Shown piece by piece: positions 1 through 12,324 of a DNA stretch of 64,000 nucleotides. The notes under the pieces are model-generated. The model was not told where the DNA came from, searched no databases, and worked only from the letters and a program-made list of their open reading frames with translations. The translations under genes and the position numbers were made by a program. Numbering within the stretch: the first letter of the stretch is position 1; the number at the start of each line of letters is the position of its first letter. Origin of the DNA: Tiliqua scincoides (taxonomy: Eukaryota > Chordata > Lepidosauria > Squamata > Scincidae); contig NC_089821.1 in NCBI RefSeq assembly GCF_035046505.1, positions 164,069,531 to 164,133,530 of the forward strand. Direction: 5' to 3'.

Positions 1-706
1 TGGAAAATGTTTGCATGCTCCGACTGCAGTGTAATCAGTCCCATACTCAGCACAAGTTAATTGCAAATGAGCTCAGTAGGGGACACTTCCATTTCATTCT
101 GCATAAATTGCAGGTATTTGTTTATTTTTGCTTGCTTGCGGCTCAACTTGCAAACTCCACATGGCTTTAAAGCTTTAAAGTTTTCAGAAATGGGAGAATT
201 TTCTCAGAAACAGGGCCAGCTGAGGCTGATATGCTGCCTGAGGCAGTGCATGGCTCTGCCTCCCTCCCACACCAGCTCTGCTGCTCCCCCTTACCTGGCT
301 CATTCTTCCACATGGATTCTTGGATCAAAGCAGGAAATGTGAAGGATGCTGGGATCACTTCCAGAGCACTCTACGTGGCCTCCTTTGTTTAAAGAGCCTG
401 GGCAGAACAAAGAGCAATCTTGCTCCATTTCCCATTGGGCTCTTTTAAAGCGCCTAGTGAAGGCGCCAGATCACTGAGTTCTGAGGATGCAGTGAGAATG
501 CATCCTCAGTGATGCATTCTCAGGATGCAGTAATCTCACTCCTTCCTCCCTATGGGCAGCAGGTAATGCAGCATGCACTGAGAGCCGGGCCAGCCTTAGG
601 AGTTGCAGGGCCCAATTGGAAATATATTTGCAAGGCCCCAGGTTCCCAGCCAAGGACTGTAGACTCTTAGAGATATAAATAAAATTTCATATAGATTGCT
701 TTAGGG

Positions 707-1068
707 CAGTGTTTCTCAAACTGTGGGTCAAGACCCACTAGGTGGTTGTGAGCCAATTTCAGGTGGGTCCCCATTCATTTCAGTATTTTATTTTTAATAT
801 ATTAGACTTGATGCTACCTTGGTATGTGACTGCATTTGGGGAAATGTTACAGACCTGTACTTTTAACAAGCTACTATGTATATTCTTTTAACAATGAAAG
901 TCAATTGAACTTACACCTGGGTAAGTGTGGGTAGGATTGCAGTCTAGGATTGTGACAGTTTTTCCTGCTTGATGATGTCACTGCCAGTCATGAAATCACT
1001 TCTGGTGGGTCCTGACAGATTCTCATTCTAAAAAGTGGGTCTTGGTGCTAAACGTGTGAGAACTACTG
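707..1068. mobile_element. hAT-like non-autonomous element, 362 bp (family D)
   Basis: The ends are CAGTGTTTCTCAAACTG and, inverted, CAGTAGTTCTCACACG. It is flanked on both sides by the 8-bp duplication CTTTAGGG (699-706 and 1069-1076), an exact match. Two other copies of the same family lie at 42672-43032 and 57400-57763. An internal piece near 897-950 resembles the palindromic family A. Confidence 0.85.
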
Positions 1069-1665
1069 CTTTAGGGTAGAATGGAAAAGTGTGTGCTCAA
1101 AAAGTGCATGTGAGAATGGACCAAACAGATCCAAGCACATTTTAATATAAAATTGCATACAATACTAGATTACCCTAGCAGAGGGCCCCTTAAACATGGC
1201 ACGAAACTGGGAGCAATTGGTCCAATTGGCTTAAAGCCGGCCCTGGCTGATTGCATACCCCACACCGCCTACTTTGATTAAACAGCTGCATAGAAGAAGC
1301 ACCAGTAAAGAGGCCAGCTCCATCCACAACAGCCAGGTGGTGAGGGGTGGCTATCTGCTGCTTGTCTGCCTAGGCCCCAATCCGCTACCCAATGCAAATG
1401 GGCTCATTTGCATAATGGATGGGACAGCCTTGCTTAGAAAAATACAGAAATGAACAGCCCAATCCTATCCTCTGCAAGCCTAAATCATGTAGCGCTGATG
1501 GAACATGTGCTGCATACTATTACCTAAAATGTAGTTTTAACTCTTTTTTTTGTTACAGGAACTGGAACCACTTTGTAATTGCTTTGAAGTCATTAAGTCA
1601 TTTCAACTAGCTTTTCAAAAAAAAACTACTCCTCCTTCTCTAGCTTGAACATTAAAACCTTAAAG

Positions 1666-2053
1666 CAGTGATTTTCAACCTTTTTCATCTCATGGCACAC
1701 TGGTTGTTGGTTGGCAACCTTCAGTCTCGAAAGACTATGGTATAAGCCTACAGCACCTGGTATTCCCAGGCGGTCTCCCATCCAAGTACTAACCAGGCCT
1801 GACCCTGCTTAGCTTCCGAGATCAGACAAGATAGGGCATGTGCAGGGTAACAGTTGCCACTGACGAGGTGCTCAAATTGTCAAGGCACACAATCAGTTCT
1901 TTGACCATTGACAAGGCACACCATGATGCTGGTAGGGGGCTCAAATCCCCCAATTGCCCTGCTAATAAATGACCCTCCCCAAACTCCCAAGGCATACCAG
2001 CAGACCATTTGTGGCACACCAGTGTGCCACGGCACAGTGGTTGAAAATAGCTG
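1666..2053. mobile_element. hAT-like element interrupted by a 5S-derived SINE
   Basis: Terminal repeats CAGTGATTTTCAACC and CAGCTATTTTCAACC face each other. Flanks are CCTTAAAG and CCTTAAAA, an 8-bp duplication with one change. The interior has 'catggcacactgg' and, inverted, 'gtgccacggcacagtgg'; between them a 5S-rRNA-like SINE has inserted. Confidence 0.8.
1700..1864 (-). mobile_element. 5S rRNA-derived SINE (5S-like head at about 1744-1862)
   Basis: Read on the minus strand, 1862-1744 follows vertebrate 5S rRNA almost end to end. It includes the pol III internal promoter: box A (AAGCTAAGCAGGGT), the intermediate region and box C (TGGATGGGAGACCGCCTGG). The first 25-30 bases have diverged. 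A non-5S tail (CATAGTCTTTCGAGACTGAA) continues to about 1700. A non-5S tail and insertion inside another transposon mean this is a SINE copy, not a functional 5S gene. SINEs with 5S heads are known from squamates; the exact subfamily is not determined. Confidence 0.8.
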
Positions 2054-2089
2054 CCTTAAAATTTAAAAAAAAGATGTTTTTCTTGGACT

Positions 2090-2308
2090 CAGAAGCGGAG
2101 CTGGGGGGAATGGCATGTTAAGTACGGCACGCCCCACAATGTGCTGTGTGAGCAGCCATTCCCCCTCGGTGTCAGAGCCATTTGGGGCGGCAATGGTACA
2201 TTGCTGCCACTGCCCTGAATGGCTCCGATGCCAGGGGGTGCCGCTTACATGGTGCATTGCAAAGCGTGCCGTACTTACTGCGTTGTCCCCCCTCTAGCTC
2301 CATTTCTG
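2090..2308. mobile_element. hAT-like MITE, 219 bp
   Basis: Exact 8-bp target duplication CTTGGACT at 2082-2089 and 2309-2316. Terminal inverted repeats are CAGAAGCGGAGCT and CAGAAATGGAGCT. The inverted similarity extends about 45 bases inward to the shared AAGTACGGCACGC, so the element can fold into a long hairpin. Confidence 0.85.
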
Positions 2309-3371
2309 CTTGGACTTAAGTCCTTTTTAAAGTAGTTGCAGCAGACAGGCTGCAAAGCCTCTAGGCCTGAATGGAAGCTTTCCCACCATTCTGGTGCAGT
2401 AGCTGGGTCAGGCTAAACGGCTAAAATATTCTGAAGAATCTGCCGTTGGATTGAATGGCTTAAAAATGCCAATCAATGCACTTTGCAACTACCTGTGTCA
2501 AGAGATTTCCATACCCCTTACCGGTAATTGCCATGAATAACTTGATATTTAACAGAACTTTTCAGTAGGTTAAAAAATAATGAATTATTTAAATAATACT
2601 TTTTCCTTCCAGTGGATGACAGCAATTATTGTTGTTATTCGTTAAACTACAGTAGATTATCACTAACCAAAGTAATTCACATGATCTGAACTATTTCCAC
2701 ACAGTAGTTTTAACAGTTACAATAAAAGTAGTTTTTAGTTCTGCTTGTAACTTAATGATTGCCCATCACTGCAGGGGCTGATTTTGGTTCCCAGTGCACA
2801 CTCCTTTCTGCTTGTCAGATCTATGCACCTTCTTCAATAAGTGCCTTATCATTCCTCCATGATGATGTAAAGACCCATCGAGATGCAGATATATATATGT
2901 TCCTTAAATGCTACTTCTGCATGATCATTTTAATGGCTCCATTTTTCAGGGAAAACGACTGCCTTCCATTTCTGAAAGCATACAGACACCAAGTTTACTG
3001 ATCAAATACAAAGACAGAGAAGAACTTGAGATTCACACCAAAGAAGATGGCAGTGTTCTCCCACTGAGCTCATTTGCAATTAACTTGTACTGAATGTTGT
3101 GCTGATTATACTACAGTTGGTGCATGCAAATATTTGCCTTCAAACAGGGCTGGATTGGGGCTTGCTAAACCTATAAAAGAATGAACCATTGTACATGGTA
3201 CACAAATGCCACAAGACATTCACATTAAATTTCAAACAAATATGTCATTAACTATTCATAACATGCAGTTATTTGGAAGAATGGAAGTAGGAGGGAGTAT
3301 ATCCAAACAAGATATCAGAAAGGGCAGGAGATCACAGAAGAGGGAAGGAGAATATTTGCTTTCAGATAATA

Positions 3372-4072
3372 ACATAGGAAGCTGCCTTATACTGAGTGAG
3401 ACCACGAGTCCTTCTAACTAAGGGCCCAATTCTACTGGGCCTGTGCCAGCCCAGCGCTGGCACTCAGTGTCACAAACTGCAACATTTACCACCAGGCTGG
3501 CACCAGATCAGTGCAAGCCTGCACTGAATCAACGCTGGGCGGAAGCCAGTTGAACGCTACCCAAAGCTCCGGGCAAGGGCCGGGCATCAGAATGGTAATT
3601 CAGGGCGGAGGGAGGGTGGGGGGAAGGCAGGGTGGGGCTAAATAGCAGGGCAGAAGTGGGGAGGGACTGGTGGAGCTCTGCTCTGCCAGATCCAGAACCC
3701 TGCATCGGGCCTCCTGGCCCAACACGAGACTGCTTGACTCTGTACCAGCTAAATAGCCAGTATAGAATCAAGTAGCCCCCTTGTGGGGCCTCCTTCCTTA
3801 CCCAGGGAAGGGGACAAATGCCCCCTCCCCCCTGAGAGCCGCCAGCAGCTGCCCGGTGGCCATAGGAAGCAGCAGCAGCTATTTTGGCACTGCCGCTCCT
3901 ATAGGCAACCAGGCAGTTCAGGTTTGGACTGTAAGTCAGTGTCAACACTGCATAGCAAAGGCTCTCTAGAATTTTTAGGCATTCCTTCCCCTGCCTGAAG
4001 ATGCCAGGGTTTGCACATGAGACCCTTTGTATGCAAAGCAGATGCTCCTTCACAGAGTTATGGTCCCATCCC
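3372..4072 (-). mobile_element. tRNA-derived SINE (minus strand) split by a roughly 500-bp insertion
   Basis: The 3' end of the SINE lies at 3372-3421 (ACATAGGAAGCTGCCTTATA read on plus). The 5' tRNA-like part lies at about 3929-4072 (GCAAAGCAGATGCTCC, then the A-box region). Between them is GC-rich sequence, 3422-3928, beginning GGGCCCAATTCTACTGGG. Related SINE copies occur at 24785-24992 and 61550-61712. Confidence 0.65.
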
Positions 4073-4319
4073 CAAAGACAACCCTCCCATTAAACATCTT
4101 CCTGGAGGTCATCACAACAATATCACTGCACCAAATGACCCCTGGAGAAACAATCAAGCACACTGCTCTCCTATACAATGATTAGCAAAACAAGAAACAG
4201 AACCTTTGCATTTACCCAGTTTCCCTTTTTAAAACCATGTGCAAAAAACATTTAGGTGTGCATACCGCAGCCATAAATAAAGCCCCAAAGATGAATCAAT
4301 AATAAACATTTGAATAGCA

Positions 4320-4468
4320 CAGTGGTTCCCAAACTTACTATGTCTCGCAATTAAAGATGGCAGTACCCAGGAGAACCAGTAAGAAGAGGCCGCCAGGGAA
4401 CCATGCGGTACCTCTGTGAATTCGCCGCGGTGCCCGTGGCACCAGAGCACCCAGTTTGGGAACCTCTG
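4320..4468. mobile_element. hAT-like MITE, 149 bp
   Basis: Terminal inverted repeats are CAGTGGTTCCCAAAC and CAGAGGTTCCCAAAC. Flanks are GAATAGCA and GTATAGTG, a degraded 8-bp duplication with five of eight matches. Confidence 0.7.
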
Positions 4469-5893
4469 GTATAGTGGAAAGTGTATATAGGATTGCATCC
4501 TTAGCTACTATAGCACACCAGCTATCTAGAGTCAACAAACGTAATATGTGAAGGGCACCATCACTCACTAGACTTGAGAAAAGAACAGTGGAGAACTCTG
4601 GGAAGTCCTTGATTGATGTCATTAAACACAATGAGTTATAGTGTCCTTTTGTGAAGAAAAATGGTGATATCATACTTTTGAGGGAAAGTATGAGGGAAAA
4701 TACCACATGTGAGGGAAAATATGGATAACGTACAAACTGCTGAAGAAAACTAAAATGTGCACAGCAATAACCCTGAAAGGAGTACCCAACACCATTTGAC
4801 TTTGTTTCAAGACAGCCTAAAACCACATATACATGTGGACCATTCCAGATGTGAGGTGTCTCGTTTGTTAAACTTTGCTGTACCATAGTCAAAGACACAT
4901 TACTGACAGTCCCCAGAAGAAATATGATTGTTTTAAAGTACTAAGACTCAACCCCACACAGAAGCTGAGGACATGAGTTGGATTTCAGCCAACAGATGAA
5001 AGGCTCCATATCTCATTAGTGCTCCTCTAAGCTAGCCAGCTACCCCCCTGACAGTTTATATCAGGCACTGATAGCTTTTTAGAGATTTTACATTAGCTTT
5101 GGCCTTCACAGGCCATTTTCTGCTTCACTGAAGTTGTTCATCATTCTTTCTCACCATTATGATTATAGCTTCTAATTAGGTAGGATATGCGGAAGCATGA
5201 ACAGATTTGGGATTTTTTTCCTTCAGGCTTCCTTATTTTTTTCTTTTTATATCTCTGTGTTCCTGATTACTTGATAAAAATGAGATTATTGTTAGAAACT
5301 CATTAAACAGTAAGACTTCTACGTGATAATAACCATTATTCTAAGTATTTATGTGGCACAATCTATAGAACAACTTGTTTTGCAAATTGCGAGTTAACTG
5401 CTCTGACAAACTGGGTGAGGCGGTGTAGTTTATCTACATGATTTTAGAAAAGGGAAACTGGTAGAGATATGAAGATGCTTTCTCAAGGTCAAAGAAGGCA
5501 TTAGCAAAATTAATATCCTCACCTGCCTGGTATTGGCTCTGATCAATAGTCAATTCTCTTTTATAAATACGTGCTGTATAGACCTGGCTCAAGGGAAAGT
5601 CTCATCTGAGCCACACAAAATCCGCTGCTGCTGCCACGCTACCCTGCCTCCTCCCAGTCAACCCAGTTTTTTGGGGGGAGGGAGACCTGGTGACCCAAGC
5701 AACAAGTGATCCTCTTCCTAACCCCCACCCCTTAACTCCAAATGGGGCTACTGCCACTATCGAAAACACTGCACAAAAGGTAGTGATCAAGCTCCCTACT
5801 CCCTCGCCTCACTCATTCTTTGCACATTCCCTTTAAATTGATAAGAAATTACAGAATGAACTGAGGCATAACACTCCCAGAGTGTCCTACACT

Positions 5894-6439
5894 CAGGGTG
5901 ACCAGATGTCATAACCACAAAAGAAGACAAAGCAACCAAAATGTAGGACATCCAAGAAAAATGTAGGACATGACAAAATAAAAGCGAAAACACTTGTATA
6001 TTGATTTCATGTGGTTAATTTAAACAGTATATTACACATTTCTACATTACTGTCCAGAGGCAAAAAAAAAAAAAAAATCCTGATCCATGCCCTGACCATG
6101 GGATCATCCCCAACCCACCTAGTCAGGTGGGTGGACACAACCAATGTGGAGGTGTGATCAGATTCCATTGGAGTGTCATCCTGCCCATTGTATGAAAAGG
6201 TGGAGGTGCATAGAATTCATAACAGCAGAGCTTAACACACAGGCTAAACCAGGCCAGGTCTGTTTTAACCATAGACAAAGGCTTTACCAAGAGGTTCCCA
6301 TTTACCACTCCACTGAGGGGTCTTGCTCCTGCTCTGAACAAATGATACACAGGGAAAAGGAGGACATTTAAGTCCTTTTCCAGGGAATGAGGTTAAAAAA
6401 GAGGACTTGTCCTGGAAAAAGAGGGCTTTTGGTTACCTC
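5894..6439. mobile_element. hAT-like element, 546 bp, enclosing an unclassified repeat
   Basis: The ends are CAGGGTGACCAGATG and, inverted, GAGGTAACCAAAAG. Flanks CCTACACT (5886-5893) and CCTACAGT (6440-6447) form an 8-bp duplication with one change. Subterminal 'ggacttgtcctggaaaaaga' repeats are present. The segment 6039-6347 recurs at 14978-15379 without the hAT ends. Confidence 0.7.
6039..6347. repeat. Unclassified interspersed repeat, copy 1
   Basis: About 310 bases recur at 14978-15379 with high similarity. Both begin TTTCTACATTACTGTCCAGA followed by an A-run, and both end in CTGAACAAATGATA. Compared with copy 2, this copy lacks roughly 90 internal bases. The family is not recognised. 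Confidence 0.75.
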
Positions 6440-6917
6440 CCTACAGTCCCTGTTTTGTTTGAAGGGACCACACAAGGAAGGGGCAAGATGACAGGACAGA
6501 AGCTGGATTGCTCCCTTTTGTCTGCTACCCAATCACTTTTAATGAAAGAGAAGCAGGTCGGAGCAGCTCCATCCACAGTGGGCTGAAAGGAAGGCGCAGC
6601 AAACTCAAGGTGAAAGGCTGAAGTTTGCCACTCCTTGAGAACGGCCACTTGATATGAGCCTTATCAGTCACCTCTTGGATGGCCACCTGGTGCTGGCTGG
6701 AATGTAGTTATAAAACACTGCTCTCAGTTTTCTCTTCTAAATGCTATATTGCCCAATTGACTAAAAGTAGTCCACCAGATGCAGACATGACCTTTGGAAG
6801 GTTTCATCAACAGGAAGGCTAATAGTATAAGGAAGATAAGATCACCCATTTGCTTGGGAAGAAGCATTAAAGCACCCAAAGGCAACACAAGACATGGCCA
6901 TACCTATGCCCTCCTCC

Positions 6918-6977
<60 letters not shown>
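6918..6977. repeat. Compound (TC)n(CA)n microsatellite
   Basis: About 18 bases of TC repeat run directly into about 40 bases of AC repeat. Confidence 0.95.
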
Positions 6978-6978
<1 letters not shown>

Positions 6979-8828
6979 CTTCCAATATAACTGCTTTCAT
7001 TCCCTTTTTTTTCCTGTGAGAATTATGGAAATTTTGTGAGAATTATGGAAAGCAGTGTACAGAGATTTTTAGCAAAATTTGCAGTATTTCAACAAACTAT
7101 GAATCTCAAGTACCACAAGGGAACAGGAATCCATGGCAGGTGTATTAAAGAAATGTAAGTTTGCAGCATAGATACCATATGCCTAAAGAGTACTACAGGA
7201 GCTCTTTAAAGATAAGCTACTTATTGGGGCATAAGCTTACATTGGCATGACCCTGCCTGTTCCATCATTTGTGTAGGGTAGATAAAGAAAGTGACAATGC
7301 TATGGTACAATAAGTTAAACCAATTGAACTGGGTGAGAAGTAATGAGAATAGTATGACAAAAATGGCTTTCTGATCGTTTGAGTGTGAAACAGGAATATG
7401 TTAAACAACCAAACACAATCTGCATTTCTGCAGTATCAAAGCATAAATATCTAACAATTGCTGTAACACCAACTGGGGACCATTCCTTTTGTAGTGACAA
7501 AACTACCCAAAAATAATGCGTATTCAAAGGATGAGATCTGCTGTCAAATTTGTTAATCAATTCCAGTGCTGCAACTTCTATTCCAATTGTTCTTGGGGTT
7601 TTTTTATTCATTATTTTTCTAAGTATAGTGACCTAGAATTCACAGAGTTCCCATATAACATTTTGACACAAGAAAGGGAGGAAAAAAGTGACCCATGCCA
7701 GAACTTGCCCTAGGGAGAATTAAACCAAGAGAAAGGCCAAGTAAAAGCTTCTGTTTCTCCAAAAATCACATACCCCGAGTACAGCAGGGTTGTAGATCCA
7801 AAAGGATGTTTCAGACAGACTCAATTTTGCCTTGCACCATCATGAATGTTGTCAGCTTCTGAAAAAGTTATTGTAACTATGACTTTAACAGTAGCTTTTT
7901 GTGCCACTCTGAGAAGATGAGGTTTACATGTGATTAATGGGCTCATTTGATTTCTGTCCATTATGTTGTTGTTAAAGGCACAAGAGCAGGCCAGTCTCTT
8001 TTTTCCTTAGCTGGCAAGTCTACTCTGGTTCTAGATCTAGATTCACCAGTTCAAGATCTGGTAAAAGCAGTAGTGATGAAAGCAACGAGCCCATAACTCA
8101 AAGAGGCAAGCAGATCTATAAAAGCCCTTCTATAACATTCATAATAAATGATCAAGTAATTCAATTACTGGGCTGCATCCTAAGAAAGTGAATCATGACT
8201 AAGCACCATTGAATCAATGAGATAAATTAGCTGGGACTAACATAAATCGCTTTAATTTCAGTGAGAATTAATCATGACTAACTTGCCTAGAGTACAATCC
8301 ACAGAATGGGATAAGTACTGTAATACTAGTTCAGTAGGTATAATTCCAGAACAGCCAACAAACCACGCAACACAGTAAGAAAAAAAGTCCTCCATATTCT
8401 GCATGGTATTAATTATTCAAATTAAACAGCTTTCAAAATATTTTTTGATCTCCATGCTGCACTTCCTGTTGAATTTTTGAGGATTTGTGATTTTGGCAGG
8501 TACTCAGATGGCTGGCAGAACCTGGAAACTGAACAAATATGCAGGGAACTGGTGTGTGTATCAGGAATTCTGAGCAGTGTGACTGCAACTTTTCATAACC
8601 TGCCATTGTCCTGTCTACAAGTTTCAGCTGTTTCCTCACCACCAGGAGCCTAGAAAGCAGTTTTGGATTTTTTTCTTTTCCACAGCAGCAAAGTTTTAGA
8701 AAGACAAATTGGCATATTCCACTTGAGTGAAGCCCAGGCATCTCACAGTTGTTTGAGCATCACCACAAACAAAGAGTGTAGAGAGAGAGAAAGACACAAG
8801 TGGTCATGGGAAAAGATATACCCATTAC

Positions 8829-8958
8829 CTTTGAGGCCTGGAACCAGAATCTGAACAGAGCAGGATTCTTCTGCAATATGCTGAGCATATCCAGATCTTG
8901 GCAGGGACAGGAAGGCAAGGCTAATTACAGAGACAAAGAAAACCAGATCACTCTTCAT
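8829..8958 (-). CDS. COLEC11: COLEC11 first coding exon (collectin-11 / CL-K1, partial)
   Basis: Collectin-11 is a secreted C-type lectin that binds sugars on microbes, activates the lectin complement pathway with MASPs and guides cell migration in embryos. This exon reads 43 codons plus one base on the minus strand. Residues 1-25 form a signal peptide with a hydrophobic core ([13 protein letters not shown]); then comes a short N-terminal segment with the multimer-forming Cys33 and the diagnostic [11 protein letters not shown] just before the collagen domain. The ATG at 8958-8956 aligns with the human start. The acceptor AG is at 8980-8979 (exon starts at 8978, 20 bases of 5' UTR) and the donor GT at 8828-8827, ending in phase 1 as collagen-type exons do. 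Collagen, neck and lectin exons are not seen in 1-8828, so the next intron exceeds 8.8 kb. Position next to RPS7 fits the human order. Confidence 0.93.
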
Positions 8959-9716
8959 AACGAGCTTGTCCCTTACTCCTAAAGGAAAGAATGAATAAAC
9001 AGTTAATAGGAGTTCCAAAGACACATTCCAAAGACTCCCACCAGTTTCAGAAAGTTAACAAGTATTCTGTATGCAAGGCACTCACATACCTTGCAATGTA
9101 AATAAGAAAATGTATAGTGTATATGTCAAAAGCATACAAAGTAGAGGTTGAATGTTCCAGTCATTTGGTAGAGTTTGCAGGAAAACTATGTGTGGAGTTC
9201 TCAAATCTCAACCTATGAGTTTTTTTCAAGGCAAACATATAGACCCTAAATCTCTCCACTGCTCCTAAAAAAAAAAAAAAGGCAATTCGCTCAATAATGT
9301 TCATTTTTGTCCTCTGCCCAGACCAGCTGATCAAAGGAAAAAGCCAGAGAGGCCTCTCGGGGAAACAAACTACAAGAGAAAGATTCTCACCACCACAAAC
9401 CATCAACACAAGAGAAGAGGCACACAGCAACTGCACTGATTGGGAGGAAATGGGCTGGCAGCCAGTCTCCCAGCCCAATCAATACAAACTTTTTGGCAGA
9501 ATTCATCTCATGCATCCCCTGGCAACGATCTGTACCTCCTTAGGGAGACCCAACTCACATTTTCAAACATTCCAAGATAGTTCAGTTAAGGTAAAAGCAC
9601 TTAGAATGAGATCACAAATACAAATGGATCATGAAAAAGTGAACAAAATAGATTTTTCAGTATTTTCATTGTGAAGAAGGGGAAAGGAAACTGCCAAGAT
9701 CTTTCTGATTTAAAAA

Positions 9717-9878
9717 AGGCAACTTATCCAACTTGCCAGTGACAATGCAGCTGTGCAAATGGGGCATTGGCTACATCCTGAAGGGGGGGCAGTCAAGGGG
9801 GCCTCCTAAAAGTAAGGGGATGTTTGTTCCCTTATCTCAAGGCTGGATCGATGCTGGAAAGTTGGATGGGATTGGGTA
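9717..9878. repeat. Degenerate copy of palindromic family B
   Basis: It keeps the internal landmarks of the family (AATGCAGCTGTGC, CAGTCAAGGGGGCCTCCT, TTTGTTCCCTTA) and the right terminal GGAAAGTTGGATGGGATTGG. The left end is worn. Confidence 0.6.
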
Positions 9879-11353
9879 CTAAGAAACTGAAGTTTATGTG
9901 AACATGACAAGGTCTGGTGTATGAGTGTTGGATGCCATCCTAGTTCTTCTCAGGTGTCCTAGAACTATGCACTTCTATTCTGGCAGACAAAACTCAGGCC
10001 CAGCCCAAACCTGCAGAAGCCCAGAAATGAGCATTTCCCAAATTGTATATTTGGATACACAAGTCATGAGGGTTTCCTTTAGACAGGGATTTCCTCACAT
10101 GATGCTTCTGTGATTTTTTGCCTCATAATATCAAAGTACTTCTTTCCCACTGGTTCCCTACTTAATACTAAATTCAGTTTTTGAACACTGCAAAACCCAC
10201 ATGGTTCTTATCCGTGAATTTTGAAACCTCAGAGGAGGTGAGATGGCGCCCAAGACTGGCTCCCTTTGCTACAACTTGCCCTTTCATTCTCTGCTTTAAA
10301 GGACAGTCATAGCTCCACCTTTACTGTGGTGCTTAGGAGAGACTCAGTGAAAGTAGCTGTTGCTTAATCTTTTGCTGTATTTGTGTGGGATCTGAGGGAG
10401 GAAAAGAACAGTCAACAGTGGCCTCATGTACCAGAGAGGTCTTGGGTTGTCCTGGCCCTTCCAACATGCTCCAAGGTATGTGGAAACCACTTATTTGCAT
10501 ACAGCCCCTGCACAGCCAGAAGGATGTTTAAGTTACATGAATGCACAGAAAGGGCCTGATCACATGGCTTTTTCCTAAGGAATCATATGATTGGTCCATC
10601 CCCATGCGATTCAAATGTTCTTCCAGCTCTGCAGGAGTTGCTCATAAATAAGCACCTCCCATATGACTGGGAAGACATTTCAAAAAGGCACCCCAGGCTG
10701 CCAAATGTTTAGAAATGGCTCTGTACAAGAAGGCGACTGGTGGGATCGGCTCTGCCTTGAACATACAGTTGCCGACACTCCAAGATTGGCCTGAGCCTCA
10801 AGAATCAACATCAGTCTCTAGGTGACAACTGAAAGCAATTGTGGAGATTTCAACAGGGCCTCCAGGAATTTCCAACATCATGTTTGGGGGTGGGGTGGCA
10901 TGGGGGAATCTCCAGCAATCCCTATCTGAAGGGGCTAATAGGCTGTATCCTAATAGGATTCATAGAAGCAAATTGCCCTGCCCTATCCTCAGCCCAATAG
11001 CCCTATGCAACCCCATGGAGGACTCCAGGTTATCATGGGGGATCCTGACCTATGAATGGAAATTCTTCCATTCACATAAGAAAGGATTAGGACCACTCTG
11101 TAATTTGCTGTGGTTTCTGCTTTAAGTCTTAAAGTGACAGCCCTCCCCACATTCTCCCATCCAAAAATATTTTTATTTTAGATATAGAAAATTCCCTCTT
11201 ATGTATTATTTATGTCTCTACACACTTAAAAACTCTATTTTATTTATTATTTATTTTTGGTGAAATCATGAGAACAAGGAAAATTCTAGCCATTGTTTGC
11301 TTTCTAAGAGAAACTAGCCAGGCAATACCCCACACTGGCAAAGATGAGGTCTT

Positions 11354-11618
11354 CAAAATTCAGCCTTCTCTCTGTGTTTTTCCCCCACGCCTTCTCTTTT
11401 CCCTTTATTATTTACCCTTCCTTCATCTCACACTTGGTTCCCTTCCTCTTCTACTCAATTCTCTGGGAATTTCCATCCCTTTCTATTTCTGGCATGCTTC
11501 TTTTTCCCCAGTTCTTCTGCTTGCCACCCTCTCCTCCACTTCACTATTCTTTATTTTCTCACCAACTACTGTGCTTCTGTTTTCCCTTAGACTCCCACCT
11601 CCCTTTCCTTCTTTTTAG
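11354..11618. repeat. Pyrimidine-rich tract of about 265 bp
   Basis: The plus strand is mostly C and T, with many CTTCC and CCCTTT runs and no fixed period. No gene signal was seen. Confidence 0.7.
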
Positions 11619-12002
11619 AGGAATAGTCCCTCTTTTGAGGCAGAGCTCAGTCTGCATCAGGCTTTTGCAGAGTCAAGTTCCAGAATGTCTTTCAACAGTG
11701 GGACTCCATTCTACAAGATCAGTGCAGCAGTAATAGCAAGAAGAGCCCTGGAAAAATATAGAGTGCTTCCCCCTTTGCTCTGTGAGCCACACTACATGTT
11801 ACATTCAACACGTTTTTAAAAATCCGGCCACGTCTCTTTCTTAACAAAAAGCAGCTGCAGAGAGCCCTGATCCAGAGTGGGATTGTGGCATTGGCACAGT
11901 GAAGTCAATCCTTTTCCCCCGCGCCAGTTTTCCACTGAAAGATTCCTCTCCCAAGCTGCTATTTGCTGCCAATTACATGAACAACTGTATTCAGTCATAT
12001 TT

Positions 12003-12070
12003 GTAAGCCACCTTGAAAAGCTAAATAGTGGAAGGATGGGGTATAAAGCTATTCAAATAAAATATTTTTG
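12003..12070 (+). mobile_element. LINE/SINE 3' tail fragment
   Basis: The stretch TTGTAAGCCACCTTGAAAAG...GGGTATAAAGCTATTCAAATAAAAT matches the 3' tail layout of L2-like reptile retroposons: a conserved pyrimidine/purine block followed by 'ggtataaa' and an A-rich end. Confidence 0.5.
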
Positions 12071-12324
12071 AACATTTTTTACATAATGTGTAGTTTGGTC
12101 CTGAGTAATCCCAATGAGTAACCACTTAGAGGAAAGGTTCCCAAGCCCAAGACTATAATTTCTCAAAGGAGATCAATGGAAGAATGGCAAGAGAGCAGCA
12201 AACCCCCCCCCCCACACAGGCATGCTTAGGTTTTCTCCTCTTCTCCATTCCCTCATACCCAGCTCCTAATATTAACACAGCTTATTGTATTCATACATAT
12301 CACTTCCTTTTCCGACAATATTCT

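Larger units (their letters stand above)
1..8828 (-). other. COLEC11 intron (after first coding exon), repeat-bearing
   Basis: No coding exon was recognised here on either strand. It holds several small hAT-like elements (707-1068, 1666-2053, 2090-2308, 4320-4468, 5894-6439), a 5S-derived SINE, a split tRNA-derived SINE (3372-4072) and a TC/CA microsatellite. 6980-8828 and 4480-5890 show nothing I can classify. Confidence 0.7.

Noticed and set aside
1744-1862. Functional 5S rRNA gene
   Set aside because: The first 25-30 bases have diverged, the 3' end runs into a SINE tail rather than a T-run terminator, and it is inside a transposon.
3529-4053. 174-codon minus frame
   Set aside because: It lies in the GC-rich insertion and the tRNA-SINE; the frame is open because of GC content.
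4338-4898. 186-codon minus frame in the COLEC11 intron
   Set aside because: It overlaps a hAT-like element at one end, no family is recognised, and there are no flanking splice sites that make sense.
1-8828. Collagen-domain exons of COLEC11
   Set aside because: I searched for minus-strand Gly-X-Y coding (CC every third codon on plus) and found none, so they are presumably beyond the left edge.
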